64,000 bases of DNA from Nostoc edaphicum CCNP1411 (GCF_014023275.1 NZ_CP054698.1:3224001-3288000), one strand, 5' to 3'. Positions 38,440 to 47,889 are shown, numbered from the stretch's first letter. Translations and numbers: made by a program. The notes: generated from the letters alone by a model not told the origin.

Positions 38440-39141
38440 ATGGAAGACCGATATAGCTTGCAAGCACAGGCTAATCCCTGGATGATCACCTCCGCTCCCT
38501 TTTTTCAAGGGTTGCCAGAACCCGCTGTGGAATCAGCCCTCATCCATCTTGTCACCCGCACTCACCCAGCCAATCAGGTAATTCTGCTGGAAAATGACTG
38601 GGGGGGGTCTGTGTATTTTATTATGGACGGTTGGGTAAAAATCCGCACCTACAATCTGGAAGGAAAAGAGGTAACACTGAATATTCTTGGCAAAGGGGAA
38701 TTATTTGGTGAAATGGCGGCGCTAGATGAAGTACCTCGTTCCACAGATGTGATTACCTTAGCCCCGACGGTAATTGGCAGTATGCCTGCTCAGGATTTTG
38801 TCAAATTACTTCAAATAGAACCCTTGGCGGGGGTTAGATTGGCGCAACTCATGGCACGACGATTGCGGCAAGTAAATCGCCGATTGCGGTTGCGCGAATC
38901 TGATAGCCAGTCACGAGTAGCAGATACATTGCTATTTTTGGCAGAAGGACAGGGAAAAAAAGGGCAGACAGGAACCGAAATACCCAATTTACCTCATCGG
39001 GAATTGAGTAGTTTGAGCGGACTGGCGCGGGAAACAGTAACACGAGTGTTGACAAGGCTAGAAAAAAAAGGCTTGATTAAACGGGATCAAGATACTATTT
39101 GTATTCCCGATTTGTCAGCCTTAGAAAGAATGATAGTTTAA
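38440..39141 (+). CDS. Crp/Fnr-family transcriptional regulator
   Basis: ATG 38440 gives 233 residues; the frame opens earlier at TTG 38401 but the added residues are atypical. The N-terminal half is a cyclic-nucleotide-binding beta-roll (VILLENDWGGSVYFIMDGWVKI, GKGELFGEMAALDEVPRSTDV), where PRSTDV resembles the cAMP phosphate-binding cassette PRSASV. The C-terminal half has a winged helix with SSLSGLARETVTRVLTRLEKKG as recognition helix. There are no clustered cysteines, so it is not an Fnr iron-sulfur sensor. It is of the cAMP-receptor type, not NtcA. Targets are unknown. Confidence 0.87.
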   Translation: MEDRYSLQAQANPWMITSAPFFQGLPEPAVESALIHLVTRTHPANQVILLENDWGGSVYFIMDGWVKIRTYNLEGKEVTLNILGKGELFGEMAALDEVPRSTDVITLAPTVIGSMPAQDFVKLLQIEPLAGVRLAQLMARRLRQVNRRLRLRESDSQSRVADTLLFLAEGQGKKGQTGTEIPNLPHRELSSLSGLARETVTRVLTRLEKKGLIKRDQDTICIPDLSALERMIV

Positions 39142-39357
39142 CCGATCGCGCCCAAGATTCCTCAACTTCTCTACGAGACGCTACGCGAACAGCTAAGAAA
39201 AGTTGGCGATGAATGGGCGCTCTGGGACTGGGTACTGGGTACTGGGGAGAAATTATGAGTAAGATTTGGTTGGGCTATGAATCCCCATATAAATCTTCCC
39301 AATCCCCAGTAGAACCAGTCCCCAATCCCCAATCCCCAGTTTAAGAACTTGTCAGAT

Positions 39358-40098
39358 ATGAGTATTTTAGATTCTCTGCCAGATGAGCCGGAGAAAGATC
39401 CATCGCCTGAATCTCCAACTCCTCAGAATCATTGGTTAGACAAAGAACAGCAGTTAATGCCTCCTCAAATCAAGGCTGTTGCGCCCTTGAGGATGGTGGA
39501 AACGGCATTTTTAGCCAGTACCGCTAGCCTAATTTGGTTTATTAATTTCTACTTTCCCTTGGGCCCAGTTTTGCGGATATTTTTTCCGGTGCCGATCGCT
39601 CTAGTTTATCTGCGTTGGGGCAAACGTGCAGCCTGGATGGCAGCACTCACTTCTGGGTTACTGCTGACAGTATTGATGGGGCCAGCCCGCAGTTTGCTGT
39701 TTGTCATGCCCTATGGGTTCATGGGCGTGCTTTTGGGAGCGACATGGTATCGTCGTCGTGTTCCCTGGATTGTTTCTATCACCTTGGGTACGCTGTTGGG
39801 TACTTTGGGAGTTTTTTTTCGGCTGTGGTTGCTGTCTATTTTGTCGGGTGAAGACCTGTGGATTTATGTGATTACCCAAGTGACTGAGTTCATTGAGTGG
39901 GTATTTTTGAAGCTGAGTTTGTTAGTGAGTCCCAGCGTGTTTTTGATTCAAGTGGGAGCGATCGCTCTAATTCTACTCAACAACTTTATCTACCTTTTTG
40001 TGGTACACCTAGCAGCCTGGTTCCTTTTTGACCGTCTGGGTAACCCCATTCCCCGCCCACCACGCTGGGTACAAGTCCTCATGGATTATGAGGTATAG
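39358..40098 (+). CDS. DUF2232 integral membrane protein
   Basis: ATG 39358 gives 246 residues with an acidic Pro-rich cytoplasmic-looking N-terminus (about 40 residues) and six or so hydrophobic helices, consistent with DUF2232/YybS-like proteins. The family is often related to substrate-binding membrane components of transporters, but the function is unknown. The upstream spacer consists largely of CCCCAATC repeats. Confidence 0.75.
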   Translation: MSILDSLPDEPEKDPSPESPTPQNHWLDKEQQLMPPQIKAVAPLRMVETAFLASTASLIWFINFYFPLGPVLRIFFPVPIALVYLRWGKRAAWMAALTSGLLLTVLMGPARSLLFVMPYGFMGVLLGATWYRRRVPWIVSITLGTLLGTLGVFFRLWLLSILSGEDLWIYVITQVTEFIEWVFLKLSLLVSPSVFLIQVGAIALILLNNFIYLFVVHLAAWFLFDRLGNPIPRPPRWVQVLMDYEV

Positions 40099-40132
40099 TC
40101 ATTTGTCATTTGTCATTTGTCATTTGTCATTA
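40094..40132. repeat. Tandem ATTTGTC repeat
   Basis: About four copies of the heptamer CATTTGT follow the DUF2232 stop. The unit recurs at 10064-10082, 44796-44826 and 61962-61995. Confidence 0.8.
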
Positions 40133-40175
40133 GTTTTTGGTTAAATGATCAGTCTTAACTAATCAGCAATGCCCC

Positions 40176-41426
40176 ATGCCCAATGCCCAATGCCCAATGC
40201 CCAATGCCCAAATTTGTATTTATACCCAAAAAGAACAGGGTGAAGAATGGCTACAACGGTATCGTGGCTGTCTACCCGTATTTGCTTGTGTTTTAGGATT
40301 TACTGAAACTGGTTTAATTCCAGGAATTTCGGCGGCTGGTCGCACTCCAGAGGATCGGAAATATACTGCTTGTGCAGATGCCGAATTTTTGTATTATGGC
40401 CCGGAACATAAAGCCCAATATCCCCTACCACCATTAGCGGCTGGGGCTTCACCTGTGCTGATTTCTCGCGCTGTCTTTGAATCGCTAAAGATACCAGTTC
40501 ATTTATTTAATGCTGGTTTACCTCAGCCTCCTGCTGTGCCAGTAATTGATTTGGGTGGCGCTCCTGCTAAGTGTTTAAGTGGAGGTGCTGCGATGGAAAT
40601 CACAACGGTACACCACTTGTTTGAACAAGGGCTACTTTGGGGAGAACGCCTTGCTGCTAATATCCAACAGGGGTATCTGATTGTCGGTGAGTGTGTCGTT
40701 GGAGGCACTACAACTGCCCTGGCAATCTTAACTGGTTTAGGTATAGATGCTGCCGGAAAAGTTAACAGTAGCCACCCTGTTTGTAACCACGCACAAAAAT
40801 TTGCACTAGTGCAAGCTGGGTTGGAGAAGATGAAGGGGAGCAGGGAGCAGGGAGCAGGGGGAGATGAGGGAGATGAGGGAGATGAGGGAGCAGGGGGAGC
40901 AGGGGGAGAAAATTTTACTTTGCCTTTATCTTCCCCTGTTAACCCCTTACAACTTGTTGCTGCTGTAGGTGATCCCATGCAAGTGGTGGTAGCTGGGATG
41001 ACGCTCGCAGCTAGTCGTAGTTGTGGTGTAATGCTTGCTGGTGGGACGCAAATGCTGGCGGTTTATGCGCTCATCAGTGCGATCGCTCAAGCTTACGCCT
41101 TATCATGGCAACCAGAAGCAGTAGTTGTGGGCACAACCCGCTGGGTGGCAGAAGACCCCACTGGCGCTACAGTTGACTTAGCTCTCAACTTAGGAAAAAG
41201 CAGCTTCATTCAGAGTGGAATAACCCCTCCTCTATTGGGAACTCATCTGAGTTTTGCTAATTCTCGTTATCCTCAACTGAGAGCTTATGAGCAGGGCTTT
41301 GTGAAAGAAGGTATGGGTGCTGGAGCAGCTTGTATAGCCGCCCATCTTAGCCAAGATTGGCAGCAACACCAACTTTTGGCAGCCATTGAAGCCCAACTTG
41401 AACGGCTAAGTACAGCATTTGATTAG
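40176..41426 (+). CDS. CobT-like nicotinate-nucleotide phosphoribosyltransferase family protein
   Basis: This 416-residue protein is of the cyanobacterial/archaeal CobT-like family (TIGR00303 type), linked to activation of the lower ligand of cobalamin. Supporting segments are GFTETGLIPGISAAGRTPEDRKYTACADAE near the start, VGECVVGGTTTALAILTGLG, and MLAGGTQMLAVYAL. Two spacer-type repeats have entered the gene. The start codon and first ~12 residues (MPNAQCPMPNAQ) are tandem GCCCAAT heptamers, and about 25 residues in the middle (REQGAGGDEGDEGDEGAGGA) come from a purine-rich repeat at 40832-40908. Both keep the frame. No other cobalamin gene is adjacent. Confidence 0.8.
   Translation: MPNAQCPMPNAQICIYTQKEQGEEWLQRYRGCLPVFACVLGFTETGLIPGISAAGRTPEDRKYTACADAEFLYYGPEHKAQYPLPPLAAGASPVLISRAVFESLKIPVHLFNAGLPQPPAVPVIDLGGAPAKCLSGGAAMEITTVHHLFEQGLLWGERLAANIQQGYLIVGECVVGGTTTALAILTGLGIDAAGKVNSSHPVCNHAQKFALVQAGLEKMKGSREQGAGGDEGDEGDEGAGGAGGENFTLPLSSPVNPLQLVAAVGDPMQVVVAGMTLAASRSCGVMLAGGTQMLAVYALISAIAQAYALSWQPEAVVVGTTRWVAEDPTGATVDLALNLGKSSFIQSGITPPLLGTHLSFANSRYPQLRAYEQGFVKEGMGAGAACIAAHLSQDWQQHQLLAAIEAQLERLSTAFD
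40832..40908 (+). repeat. In-frame purine-rich repeat inside the CobT-like gene
   Basis: Copies of GGGAGCAG and three 9-base units GAGATGAGG encode the low-complexity insert GGDEGDEGDEG. The repeat resembles the intergenic G-rich tract at 30351-30426. Confidence 0.75.
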
Positions 41427-41645
41427 GACTTCCAAATACAAAAATACTCAATTATTTCTGCTATTGAGAGCGATCGTACCCTAACAACCCTAATGCACCC
41501 CAATACTTGTCCGTTAAGGGAAAAAGGGGAAGGAAAAAACCTTTAACCTTTTCCCAAACCAAATTCTAAGTTTAAAATGCAAAACCCGAATAGTATTGCA
41601 ATGCACTCAATCAGACGAGAGTGCAACCAGAGATAATTTGATTAT

Positions 41646-42077
41646 TTATAAATATTCAAAAAATACCTCAGGTACTAATCTTAATTCTCCAGATTGAAAG
41701 CGAGAGATATCTATCCATAAAGCTCTATGCTTATGATTTTTTGATTCTGAAAAAATTAAATTTTCCAGTTGATAAAATTTTGAATCAGCAAAGTCACATT
41801 GATAAAGCTGAATAATTTCATGACCTTGCCTACCATTAAATGTAAACAGGTTCTCTATACAACCTAGATATTTAATATTAGTTAAGTCTGCTTGAATTTC
41901 TTCTTGAAACTCCCGTTTTAAAGCGTCGTGGCTGGTTTCACCAAATTCAACCCCACCGCCCAAAGCACGATAAAATGTTTCTTGTTTGACGGGATCGTAG
42001 CCTTCAGAAAGAAATATGCGTTCGTCATCCCGAATTAGCCCCAAGGCTATTACCCGAATTTCACCTGCTTTATTCAT
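41646..42077 (-). CDS. Nudix hydrolase
   Basis: This 143-residue protein carries the Nudix box GGGVEFGETSHDALKREFQEE with the metal-binding REFQEE. Nudix proteins cleave nucleoside diphosphates linked to another group; the preceding IRVIALGLIRDDERIFLSEGYDP suggests a small, general housekeeping member. The start is ATG 42077, only 8 bp after the stop of the DUF3531 gene on the same strand, so the two are probably one operon. Confidence 0.88.
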   Translation of the reverse strand: MNKAGEIRVIALGLIRDDERIFLSEGYDPVKQETFYRALGGGVEFGETSHDALKREFQEEIQADLTNIKYLGCIENLFTFNGRQGHEIIQLYQCDFADSKFYQLENLIFSESKNHKHRALWIDISRFQSGELRLVPEVFFEYL

Positions 42078-42085
42078 TTTTGTAA

Positions 42086-42538
42086 CTAATTATCGTAAAT
42101 AGACTGAGGACGACTTTCGCTATCCTCAATCGGCCAATCTGGATTTTCGCCGCCGATGTACAATTCTTCGATGGTGACATATTCCTGACTTAACTGAGTG
42201 AGGGCATTGATTAAAATATCTAGAGCAATCGCATCACTCGTTCCCAAATCAAACCAACAACGCCCCCACTGTCCCTCATATTCAAACTCACCGATATTAT
42301 GCATCAGTGCTAGCAGACTTTTGTCATATCCTTGTTCATCATAATTCATGTAGCTGATATCGAGTCCAGTGTCCTGCACCTGAAGATTCTCGGCATTAAA
42401 TGCACCCAATTTACCTAGATAAAACCAGGAATTGAAAACTTCTTCTACATATTGCTTCTCACGCGCAGAAGGATTTGTACTAAATTTTAGCCAAATCCAC
42501 ATATCAAAAGGATTAATTTCGCGGAACTGAATCTCCAT
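42086..42538 (-). CDS. DUF3531 family protein
   Basis: This 150-residue, acidic, soluble protein is conserved in cyanobacteria and plastids. Distinctive segments are EINPFDMWIWLKF, VFNSWFYLGKLGAFNAEN and GRCWFDLGTSDAIALD. No catalytic motif is recognised and the function is unknown. It is followed closely by the Nudix gene. Confidence 0.78.
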   Translation of the reverse strand: MEIQFREINPFDMWIWLKFSTNPSAREKQYVEEVFNSWFYLGKLGAFNAENLQVQDTGLDISYMNYDEQGYDKSLLALMHNIGEFEYEGQWGRCWFDLGTSDAIALDILINALTQLSQEYVTIEELYIGGENPDWPIEDSESRPQSIYDN

Positions 42539-42703
42539 TTTGGTCTAATCTCTCAATTACTCTTCTGGAAATAAGCATATCAAAGTAGGGCATGGGGAAT
42601 GGGGCATAGGGCATTGGGAAAAAGTTAATCGCCAATGCCCAATACTTCAACAAAGTTTCACAGGAAGCCTGTCGAACTGCTCAGTACAAGTCCCTATACC
42701 CGA

Positions 42704-43660
42704 TTATCCAGGATTATTGAGGCTAGCAGCCCTGTTGCGTTCACCCTCAATTTGTTTGACTAAATCGCTTGGGAGTTGGGATTTTTTAGTCAATGCTTTG
42801 TCAAAATTAGCGATCGCTTCCTGGATCATCTGCTGGCTTTTTTCTTTTTGACCCAGTTGTTTAAGGATTTGGGCTTTGAGATAATAAATTTCTGGATTAT
42901 CTGATGTGGTTTTAATCGCCCGGTTGACATACTCTAGTGCCTGTGGATACCTTTTTAAATCCCTGTAAGCAATAGCAATACCCCGATCCACTAAATAACC
43001 AGGAGCAGCATTTTGTTCTAAACGTCTAATTGCCTGATCTGGGCTAGCAAAAGGCAAATTAACCGCCAATAATAAATCCATATAACCCTTGATTAAATTC
43101 AGTTCTGGATCGTTGGCAGAAATTGCTTCGGCTTTGTCTAAATATTCATAAACTTGCCGCAACCGACTAAAAGCTTGCGGCACGCCATTGACTGTACCTT
43201 CACGGGTGAGAACTACTGCACCCTCTAAAAAATGACCAACAGCGGTGTATAAATTACCACGCAATGGATCGCTAGAAATCAGTTTTTGTCCGTTTTCTAG
43301 AGTTTTCTGACTGTAAGTACCTAGTTTAGCCCAATCTTTATTTCCGTATGCTAAAGATGCCTTCATCGCATAAGCTAGAGGTTCATTTGGCTCTTTGGAT
43401 ACTGCTTGTTCCAGATAACGCTCTGCGGCTGGATAGTTGCCTTGTTGGAAAATTGCTTTAAAAGCTGCTTCTGTTTGGTCACCAATTTGATGAGGTTCGC
43501 GATCGCGAAACGGATCGCCAGCCGGGGAGGGATTTACCCACAAATTAAGTGCGATCGAAGGGGCAACGCCAAAGGCGATCGCAGCAGCAAAAGCAGTCTG
43601 GGCGAGGGTAGTGAATTTAGCAGACACTACTAATCGAGGCAAAGAAAACCTTTTAGTCAT
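42704..43660 (-). CDS. TPR-repeat protein, membrane-anchored or exported
   Basis: The 318 residues begin with a positively charged N-terminus and a hydrophobic segment (TAFAAAIAFGVAPSIALNLW), which may be a signal or anchor. Tetratricopeptide-like helices follow, clearest at YPAAERYLEQAVSKEPNEPLAY, YPQALEYVNRAIKTTSDNPE and IYYLKAQILKQLGQKEKSQQ. TPR proteins mediate protein-protein contacts; the partner is unknown. It is divergent from the ABC ATPase gene across a 420-base spacer. Confidence 0.75.
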   Translation of the reverse strand: MTKRFSLPRLVVSAKFTTLAQTAFAAAIAFGVAPSIALNLWVNPSPAGDPFRDREPHQIGDQTEAAFKAIFQQGNYPAAERYLEQAVSKEPNEPLAYAMKASLAYGNKDWAKLGTYSQKTLENGQKLISSDPLRGNLYTAVGHFLEGAVVLTREGTVNGVPQAFSRLRQVYEYLDKAEAISANDPELNLIKGYMDLLLAVNLPFASPDQAIRRLEQNAAPGYLVDRGIAIAYRDLKRYPQALEYVNRAIKTTSDNPEIYYLKAQILKQLGQKEKSQQMIQEAIANFDKALTKKSQLPSDLVKQIEGERNRAASLNNPG

Positions 43661-44082
43661 TTTAACCCTCAGAATAATTGCGGTTGAAATAGTTGTATGT
43701 GTTACTTAGAATGCAAAAAATGGTTAATCTTAACTTGCCCTGCTTAAAACAAATTTTTTTATATATAGGACTCCTATTTGATTTTTGAAAAAACACCCTA
43801 CAACTCAAAAAGCCTTCTTGCCTATTGCCTACCCACGCAAGTAAGTTCAAAAATCAAAGCGGATTCTTATATAAGGTTGACTTTAGTCATTTTTCCGTGT
43901 TTCCAGGGTTGTCCCAGCCATTGTTTAAGGGTGATTCTGCCACAATGGAGAAAAAGTGGATAATTCTTGCTGCTAAATTAAGGTGTGAATCCAAGTCATG
44001 CGCTAGATGTTTTTCCAGAATTTTCCAGACGCTCTCAGTGTAGCTAATTAGTAATTTGCTGACTTTTTGGTAATCTTAACAA
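43661..44082. other. Divergent spacer, no gene seen
   Basis: AT-rich region between the TPR gene and the ABC ATPase gene. Short overlapping open frames exist but lack any family resemblance or ribosome site. Confidence 0.5.
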
Positions 44083-44757
44083 ATGCTCTATCTCCGAAAT
44101 CTAATTTATCACCCTACAGCGTGCCCAACAGCGATTCTCAAATCGATCAACTTGGAATTAGCACCCCAGCAGCTAGGTCTGATTATTGGCCCGAGTGGTT
44201 CCGGTAAAAGTACCTTACTAGAAATTTTGTCGGGACTAGCTGAACCCACTACTGGCGGGCTGTTCTGGCGGGAACAAGAACTTATGCCCGAACAGCTACA
44301 ACAATTGGCTGGGTTGGTATTTCAGTTTCCAGAGCGGCACTTTTGCGGTGGTTCAATTTTAGAAGAATTGCGTTTAGGACATCCTGAGCTAGGGTCAGAA
44401 CGAGTCAGACAGGCACTAAGTGAGGTGGGATTAGAGCATTTATCGCTTTCCGCCGCCCCCCATGCTTTGAGTGGTGGTCAGCAACGACGTTTAGCTTTGG
44501 CTGTGCAATTGATTCGCCAGCCAAATTTACTGTTATTGGATGAACCCACAGCAGGATTAGATTGGTCAATGCGTCGGCAACTGGTAAATTTATTAGCGAA
44601 ACTGAAACAAGATTGGACACTGTTGATAGTGACACACGATCCTGGGGATTTGTTAGCGATCGCAGATCGTTGTTGGACACTCAACCACGGCGAACTACAA
44701 TCAGTAGATCCAAAGACACTAGAATCCAAAGTTAAAGAACCTCTACCATCCGTGTAA
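44083..44757 (+). CDS. ABC transporter ATP-binding protein (EcfA/ABCI11-like)
   Basis: This 224-residue single ATPase domain shows Walker A GPSGSGKST near 38-46, signature ALSGGQQRRLALA, Walker B LLLLDEPTAGLD and the switch His in IVTHDP. It resembles energy-coupling-factor ATPases and the plastid ABCI11/NAP14 protein. No permease or S component lies beside it. The start is ATG 44083. It precedes rsmG by 65 bp, across ATTTGTC-type repeats. Confidence 0.83.
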   Translation: MLYLRNLIYHPTACPTAILKSINLELAPQQLGLIIGPSGSGKSTLLEILSGLAEPTTGGLFWREQELMPEQLQQLAGLVFQFPERHFCGGSILEELRLGHPELGSERVRQALSEVGLEHLSLSAAPHALSGGQQRRLALAVQLIRQPNLLLLDEPTAGLDWSMRRQLVNLLAKLKQDWTLLIVTHDPGDLLAIADRCWTLNHGELQSVDPKTLESKVKEPLPSV

Positions 44758-44822
44758 GAAAAGAGCAGGGGGAGCAGGAAAATAACCATGCCCCATGACA
44801 AATGACCAATGACAAATGACAA

Positions 44823-45557
44823 ATGACAAACTTATTGCCTGAGATGGCAGAAATCTGGCAGCAAACTCTCAATTGGCAGCCAACTGTCCAACAGCAGGAA
44901 CAATTCCAAAAACTTTATGAGTTAATTCTAGAAGGTAATCGCCAACTAAATTTAACTCGAATCACTGACCCCCAAGAGTTTTGGGAAAAACATCTCTGGG
45001 ATTCTCTACGAGGAATTACACCCCTGCTATCAGCAAATTTCTCCCCTGCTTCCCCTGCTCTCATCGATATTGGTACAGGCGCGGGTTTTCCGGGTATTCC
45101 AGTGGCAATTACTGTACCTAATTGCAAAATTACTCTTCTGGATTCCACACGGAAAAAAATTAATTTTCTCGACAATATATTAACTGAACTTGCCCTTACC
45201 AATGCCAAAACTCTTGTTGGTAGAGCTGAAGAAATCGGTCAGCACCCCCAGCATCGACTAGCTTACGATATTGCATTGATCCGTGCTGTTGGGGCAGCCT
45301 CTGTCTGTGCAGAATATACCCTACCACTGCTCAAACAGGGGGGTTTAGCCATAATTTATCGTGGTAATTGGATAGAGGATGAAACAACTGCTTTGCAGAA
45401 TGCTGTGAAGCAGTTGGGTGGCGTTATTGAATCAATCGAACAATTTATAACACCCCTGAGTCACAGCATCCGGCACTGCGTGTATTTGCGTAAGGTAGCT
45501 ACCACACCAGTTCAGTTTCCCCGTGCTATTGGTGTACCTACTCAAAAACCTCTTTGA
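44823..45557 (+). CDS. rsmG: 16S rRNA (guanine-N7) methyltransferase RsmG (GidB)
   Basis: The enzyme methylates G527 of 16S rRNA with S-adenosylmethionine. The 244 residues show NLTRITDPQEFWEKHLWDS, the SAM-binding loop DIGTGAGFPGIPVA and VGRAEEIGQ, all typical of RsmG. The ATG at 44823 lies inside the last unit of a tandem AATGACAA repeat, so the start codon itself may derive from the repeat. It is convergent with sodA. Confidence 0.93.
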   Translation: MTNLLPEMAEIWQQTLNWQPTVQQQEQFQKLYELILEGNRQLNLTRITDPQEFWEKHLWDSLRGITPLLSANFSPASPALIDIGTGAGFPGIPVAITVPNCKITLLDSTRKKINFLDNILTELALTNAKTLVGRAEEIGQHPQHRLAYDIALIRAVGAASVCAEYTLPLLKQGGLAIIYRGNWIEDETTALQNAVKQLGGVIESIEQFITPLSHSIRHCVYLRKVATTPVQFPRAIGVPTQKPL

Positions 45558-45650
45558 CAAGAGCGGAAGATCAACTATTTATATGAAAAATTCAGAACTC
45601 AGGAGTCAGAATTCAGTATGAATTATGTACGAGTGGGTGACGAATATTGG

Positions 45651-45681
45651 TTAAAACCTCGCCCCTAGTGGGCGAAAAAAT
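45651..45681 (-). terminator. Hairpin downstream of sodA
   Basis: TCGCCC and GGGCGA (45659-45664 and 45670-45675) form a 6-bp GC-rich stem. On the minus strand it is followed by GGTTTTAA. It is a plausible but weak terminator for sodA, 94 bp past its stop. Confidence 0.4.
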
Positions 45682-45768
45682 TAAAATATTCTCGCCTTAA
45701 AACTCTATCCCTTTATGGGTAGAGTATTCTGAATTCTGAATACTGTATTCTGACTCCTGTTTTATTGT

Positions 45769-46539
45769 TTAAGCAAATTTACTCGCTGCTGCAAACCGCT
45801 TGTTAATCTCATCCCAATTAATCACGTTCCACCAAGCATCTAAATAATCGGCGCGGCGATTTTGGTAATTGAGATAATATGCATGTTCCCATACATCATT
45901 ACCGAGGATGGGATATTTACCTTCACTTAAGGGACTATCTTGATTAGCTGTAGTTGTGACTTCCAGCTTGCCATCTTTGTTACGCACTAGCCAAACCCAA
46001 CCACTACCAAAACGGCCAGCACCAGCTTCGTTAAACTGTTTTTTAAAAGCTGCAAAACTGCCAAAATTTTGATTAATTGCGGAGGCAATATTTCCTGTTG
46101 GTTCTCCCCCGCCTTTGGGCTTCATAATTTCCCAGAACATTGAGTGGTTGACATGACCACCACCATTATTGCGTACTGTTCTGCGAATATCTTGTGGTAC
46201 ACTGTCAAGTTTTTGCAACAGTTCTTCAACACTTTTGCCTTTGAGTTCTGGGTGTTTTTCTAACGCTGCATTCAGGTTTTTCACATAAGTTGCATGGTGT
46301 TTATCATGATGAAACTGCATCGTTTTAGCATCGATGTGTGGTTCCAGTGCTTCGTAGGCGTAAGCTAAAGGTGGTAATTGGATAGCCCCTGTTATATTTG
46401 GTGTTGTATTTGGTGTTGTGTTGGGAGTTGCAGTGTTTCCTTGGTCAGGAGATTTCTCTGCCAATGCACAAGCATCTAATGTAAAAGCACCCGCACCTGC
46501 TGTGAGTAAAAACAAGAAATGGCGTCGATTAATAGTCAT
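45769..46539 (-). CDS. sodA: Exported/membrane-anchored Mn-type superoxide dismutase
   Basis: The enzyme converts superoxide to peroxide and oxygen. The catalytic domain shows metal ligands in [20 protein letters not shown] and [10 protein letters not shown] (Asp and His). NQDSPL and the Gly-rich GGGHVNHS favour manganese over iron. Unlike cytosolic enzymes it begins with [21 protein letters not shown]: a twin Arg at 5-6, a hydrophobic stretch and a lipobox-like Cys24, so it is probably exported and may be lipid-anchored. A short Thr/Pro linker with the tandem unit NTTP follows. It totals 256 residues. Confidence 0.9.
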   Translation of the reverse strand: MTINRRHFLFLLTAGAGAFTLDACALAEKSPDQGNTATPNTTPNTTPNITGAIQLPPLAYAYEALEPHIDAKTMQFHHDKHHATYVKNLNAALEKHPELKGKSVEELLQKLDSVPQDIRRTVRNNGGGHVNHSMFWEIMKPKGGGEPTGNIASAINQNFGSFAAFKKQFNEAGAGRFGSGWVWLVRNKDGKLEVTTTANQDSPLSEGKYPILGNDVWEHAYYLNYQNRRADYLDAWWNVINWDEINKRFAAASKFA

Positions 46540-46758
46540 ATAAGTTTTTGCAGCGAATCCATTAAGTCTCTATTGCAGTTTTTATTTTCTTAGATTCTGG
46601 CTACAAAAAATTGAGAATTGATAATTATTTCTGTCAGTTTAAGAAACTATTTGTAAATTGAAGAAGAATTCAGAAGTCCGAATCAAGGAGTGGGGATTCC
46701 AACCCGCCACTTCTTGAAGATAGCTAATTAATTTAATTGAATTACTTTAAAACTACAG

Positions 46759-47889
46759 TCAATTATGAGGTAAAATTTTGTCTCCAGTTTTGGGATCAAA
46801 CACAAACAATTGATTCAAATCTAGTTGTAGAGAAAGGCGATCGCCTGGACGTGGACGCACATCCCCGCCTACCTGAATATTTAACACCACCGCCGAACCA
46901 GGTAAACCAGCACGAATCAATGTTTCCCTTCCCAGAGGTTCCACCAGTTTAACTTCAACCGATAACAGTCCTGAATTTTGAGTCCTGTTAGCGGTAGCGG
47001 GGCGTTCAGCCCCTTCTGCGTCCGTGTTAATTTTTATATGCTCTGGACGAATCCCCAAATCAAAACTGTGTCCCTGACGCAAATGTAATTTTTCTTTCAC
47101 ATCTGCTGGAATTTCTAATAATTGTCCACTCACATCAAAACCGTTATTTTCATAGATTGCAGGCAAAATATTCATTGGTGGATTGCCTAAAAAACTTGCC
47201 ACCATCTGATTAGCAGGACTTGCATAAATAGTTTGGGGATCGCCGATTTGTTGAATTCGCCCTCGATTTAGCACGACGATTTTATCAGCCAAAGTCATCG
47301 CTTCAACTTGATCGTGGGTGACGTAAATAGTTGTAATGCCTAATTCTTGATGTAGCTGTTTCAATTCTGCCCTGGTATCATCGCGCAATTGGGCATCTAA
47401 ATTAGATAAAGGTTCATCAAGTAAAAACACTTGTGGTTCACGAGCGATCGCTCTCCCTAATGCTACTCGTTGTTGCTGTCCCCCAGAAAGTTGTTTGGGC
47501 TTGCGATCCAGCAGGTGATCCAGAGAAAGCGATCGCGCCACATTCATCACTCGTTCTTGAATGATTTTTCGGTCAACCTTCCGCATTTGCAAGCCAAAAG
47601 CGATGTTCTCCGCCACACTCATGTGAGGATAGAGAGCGTAGTTTTGGAACACCATTGCTACATCGCGTTGTCTGGCTGGGATATTGTTCACCAAGCGATC
47701 GCCAATAAAGAGTTTGCCAGATGTGGCACTTTCTAAACCAGCGATCGTTCGCAAAATTGTAGACTTACCACAACCCGATGGCCCAACTAAAACCCAAAAT
47801 TCGCCATCAGGAATTTCAAAGGTAATATCCTCAATAGCCGTGACGTTATTGAATCTACGCTTAATATCTTCTAGACGAACATTTGCCAT
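46759..47889 (-). CDS. ABC sugar-importer ATPase, MalK/UgpC type
   Basis: The 376 residues have Walker A GPSGCGKST (36-44), signature LSGGQQQRVALGRA, Walker B VFLLDEPLSNLDAQ and a C-terminal MalK-type TOBE/regulatory region (SFDLGIRPEHIKI). A single such ATPase often serves several sugar importers. Near residue 300 the stretch GAERPATANRTQ is encoded by a GC-rich spacer-type repeat (46987-47013), an in-frame insertion in the regulatory domain. The only MalG-type permease in view is at 29.5 kb. Confidence 0.9.
   Translation of the reverse strand: MANVRLEDIKRRFNNVTAIEDITFEIPDGEFWVLVGPSGCGKSTILRTIAGLESATSGKLFIGDRLVNNIPARQRDVAMVFQNYALYPHMSVAENIAFGLQMRKVDRKIIQERVMNVARSLSLDHLLDRKPKQLSGGQQQRVALGRAIAREPQVFLLDEPLSNLDAQLRDDTRAELKQLHQELGITTIYVTHDQVEAMTLADKIVVLNRGRIQQIGDPQTIYASPANQMVASFLGNPPMNILPAIYENNGFDVSGQLLEIPADVKEKLHLRQGHSFDLGIRPEHIKINTDAEGAERPATANRTQNSGLLSVEVKLVEPLGRETLIRAGLPGSAVVLNIQVGGDVRPRPGDRLSLQLDLNQLFVFDPKTGDKILPHN
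46987..47013. repeat. GC-rich interspersed repeat, copy 2, inside the MalK gene
   Basis: Near reverse complement of 2415-2441. It is read in frame and encodes residues within a loop of the TOBE region. Confidence 0.7.
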
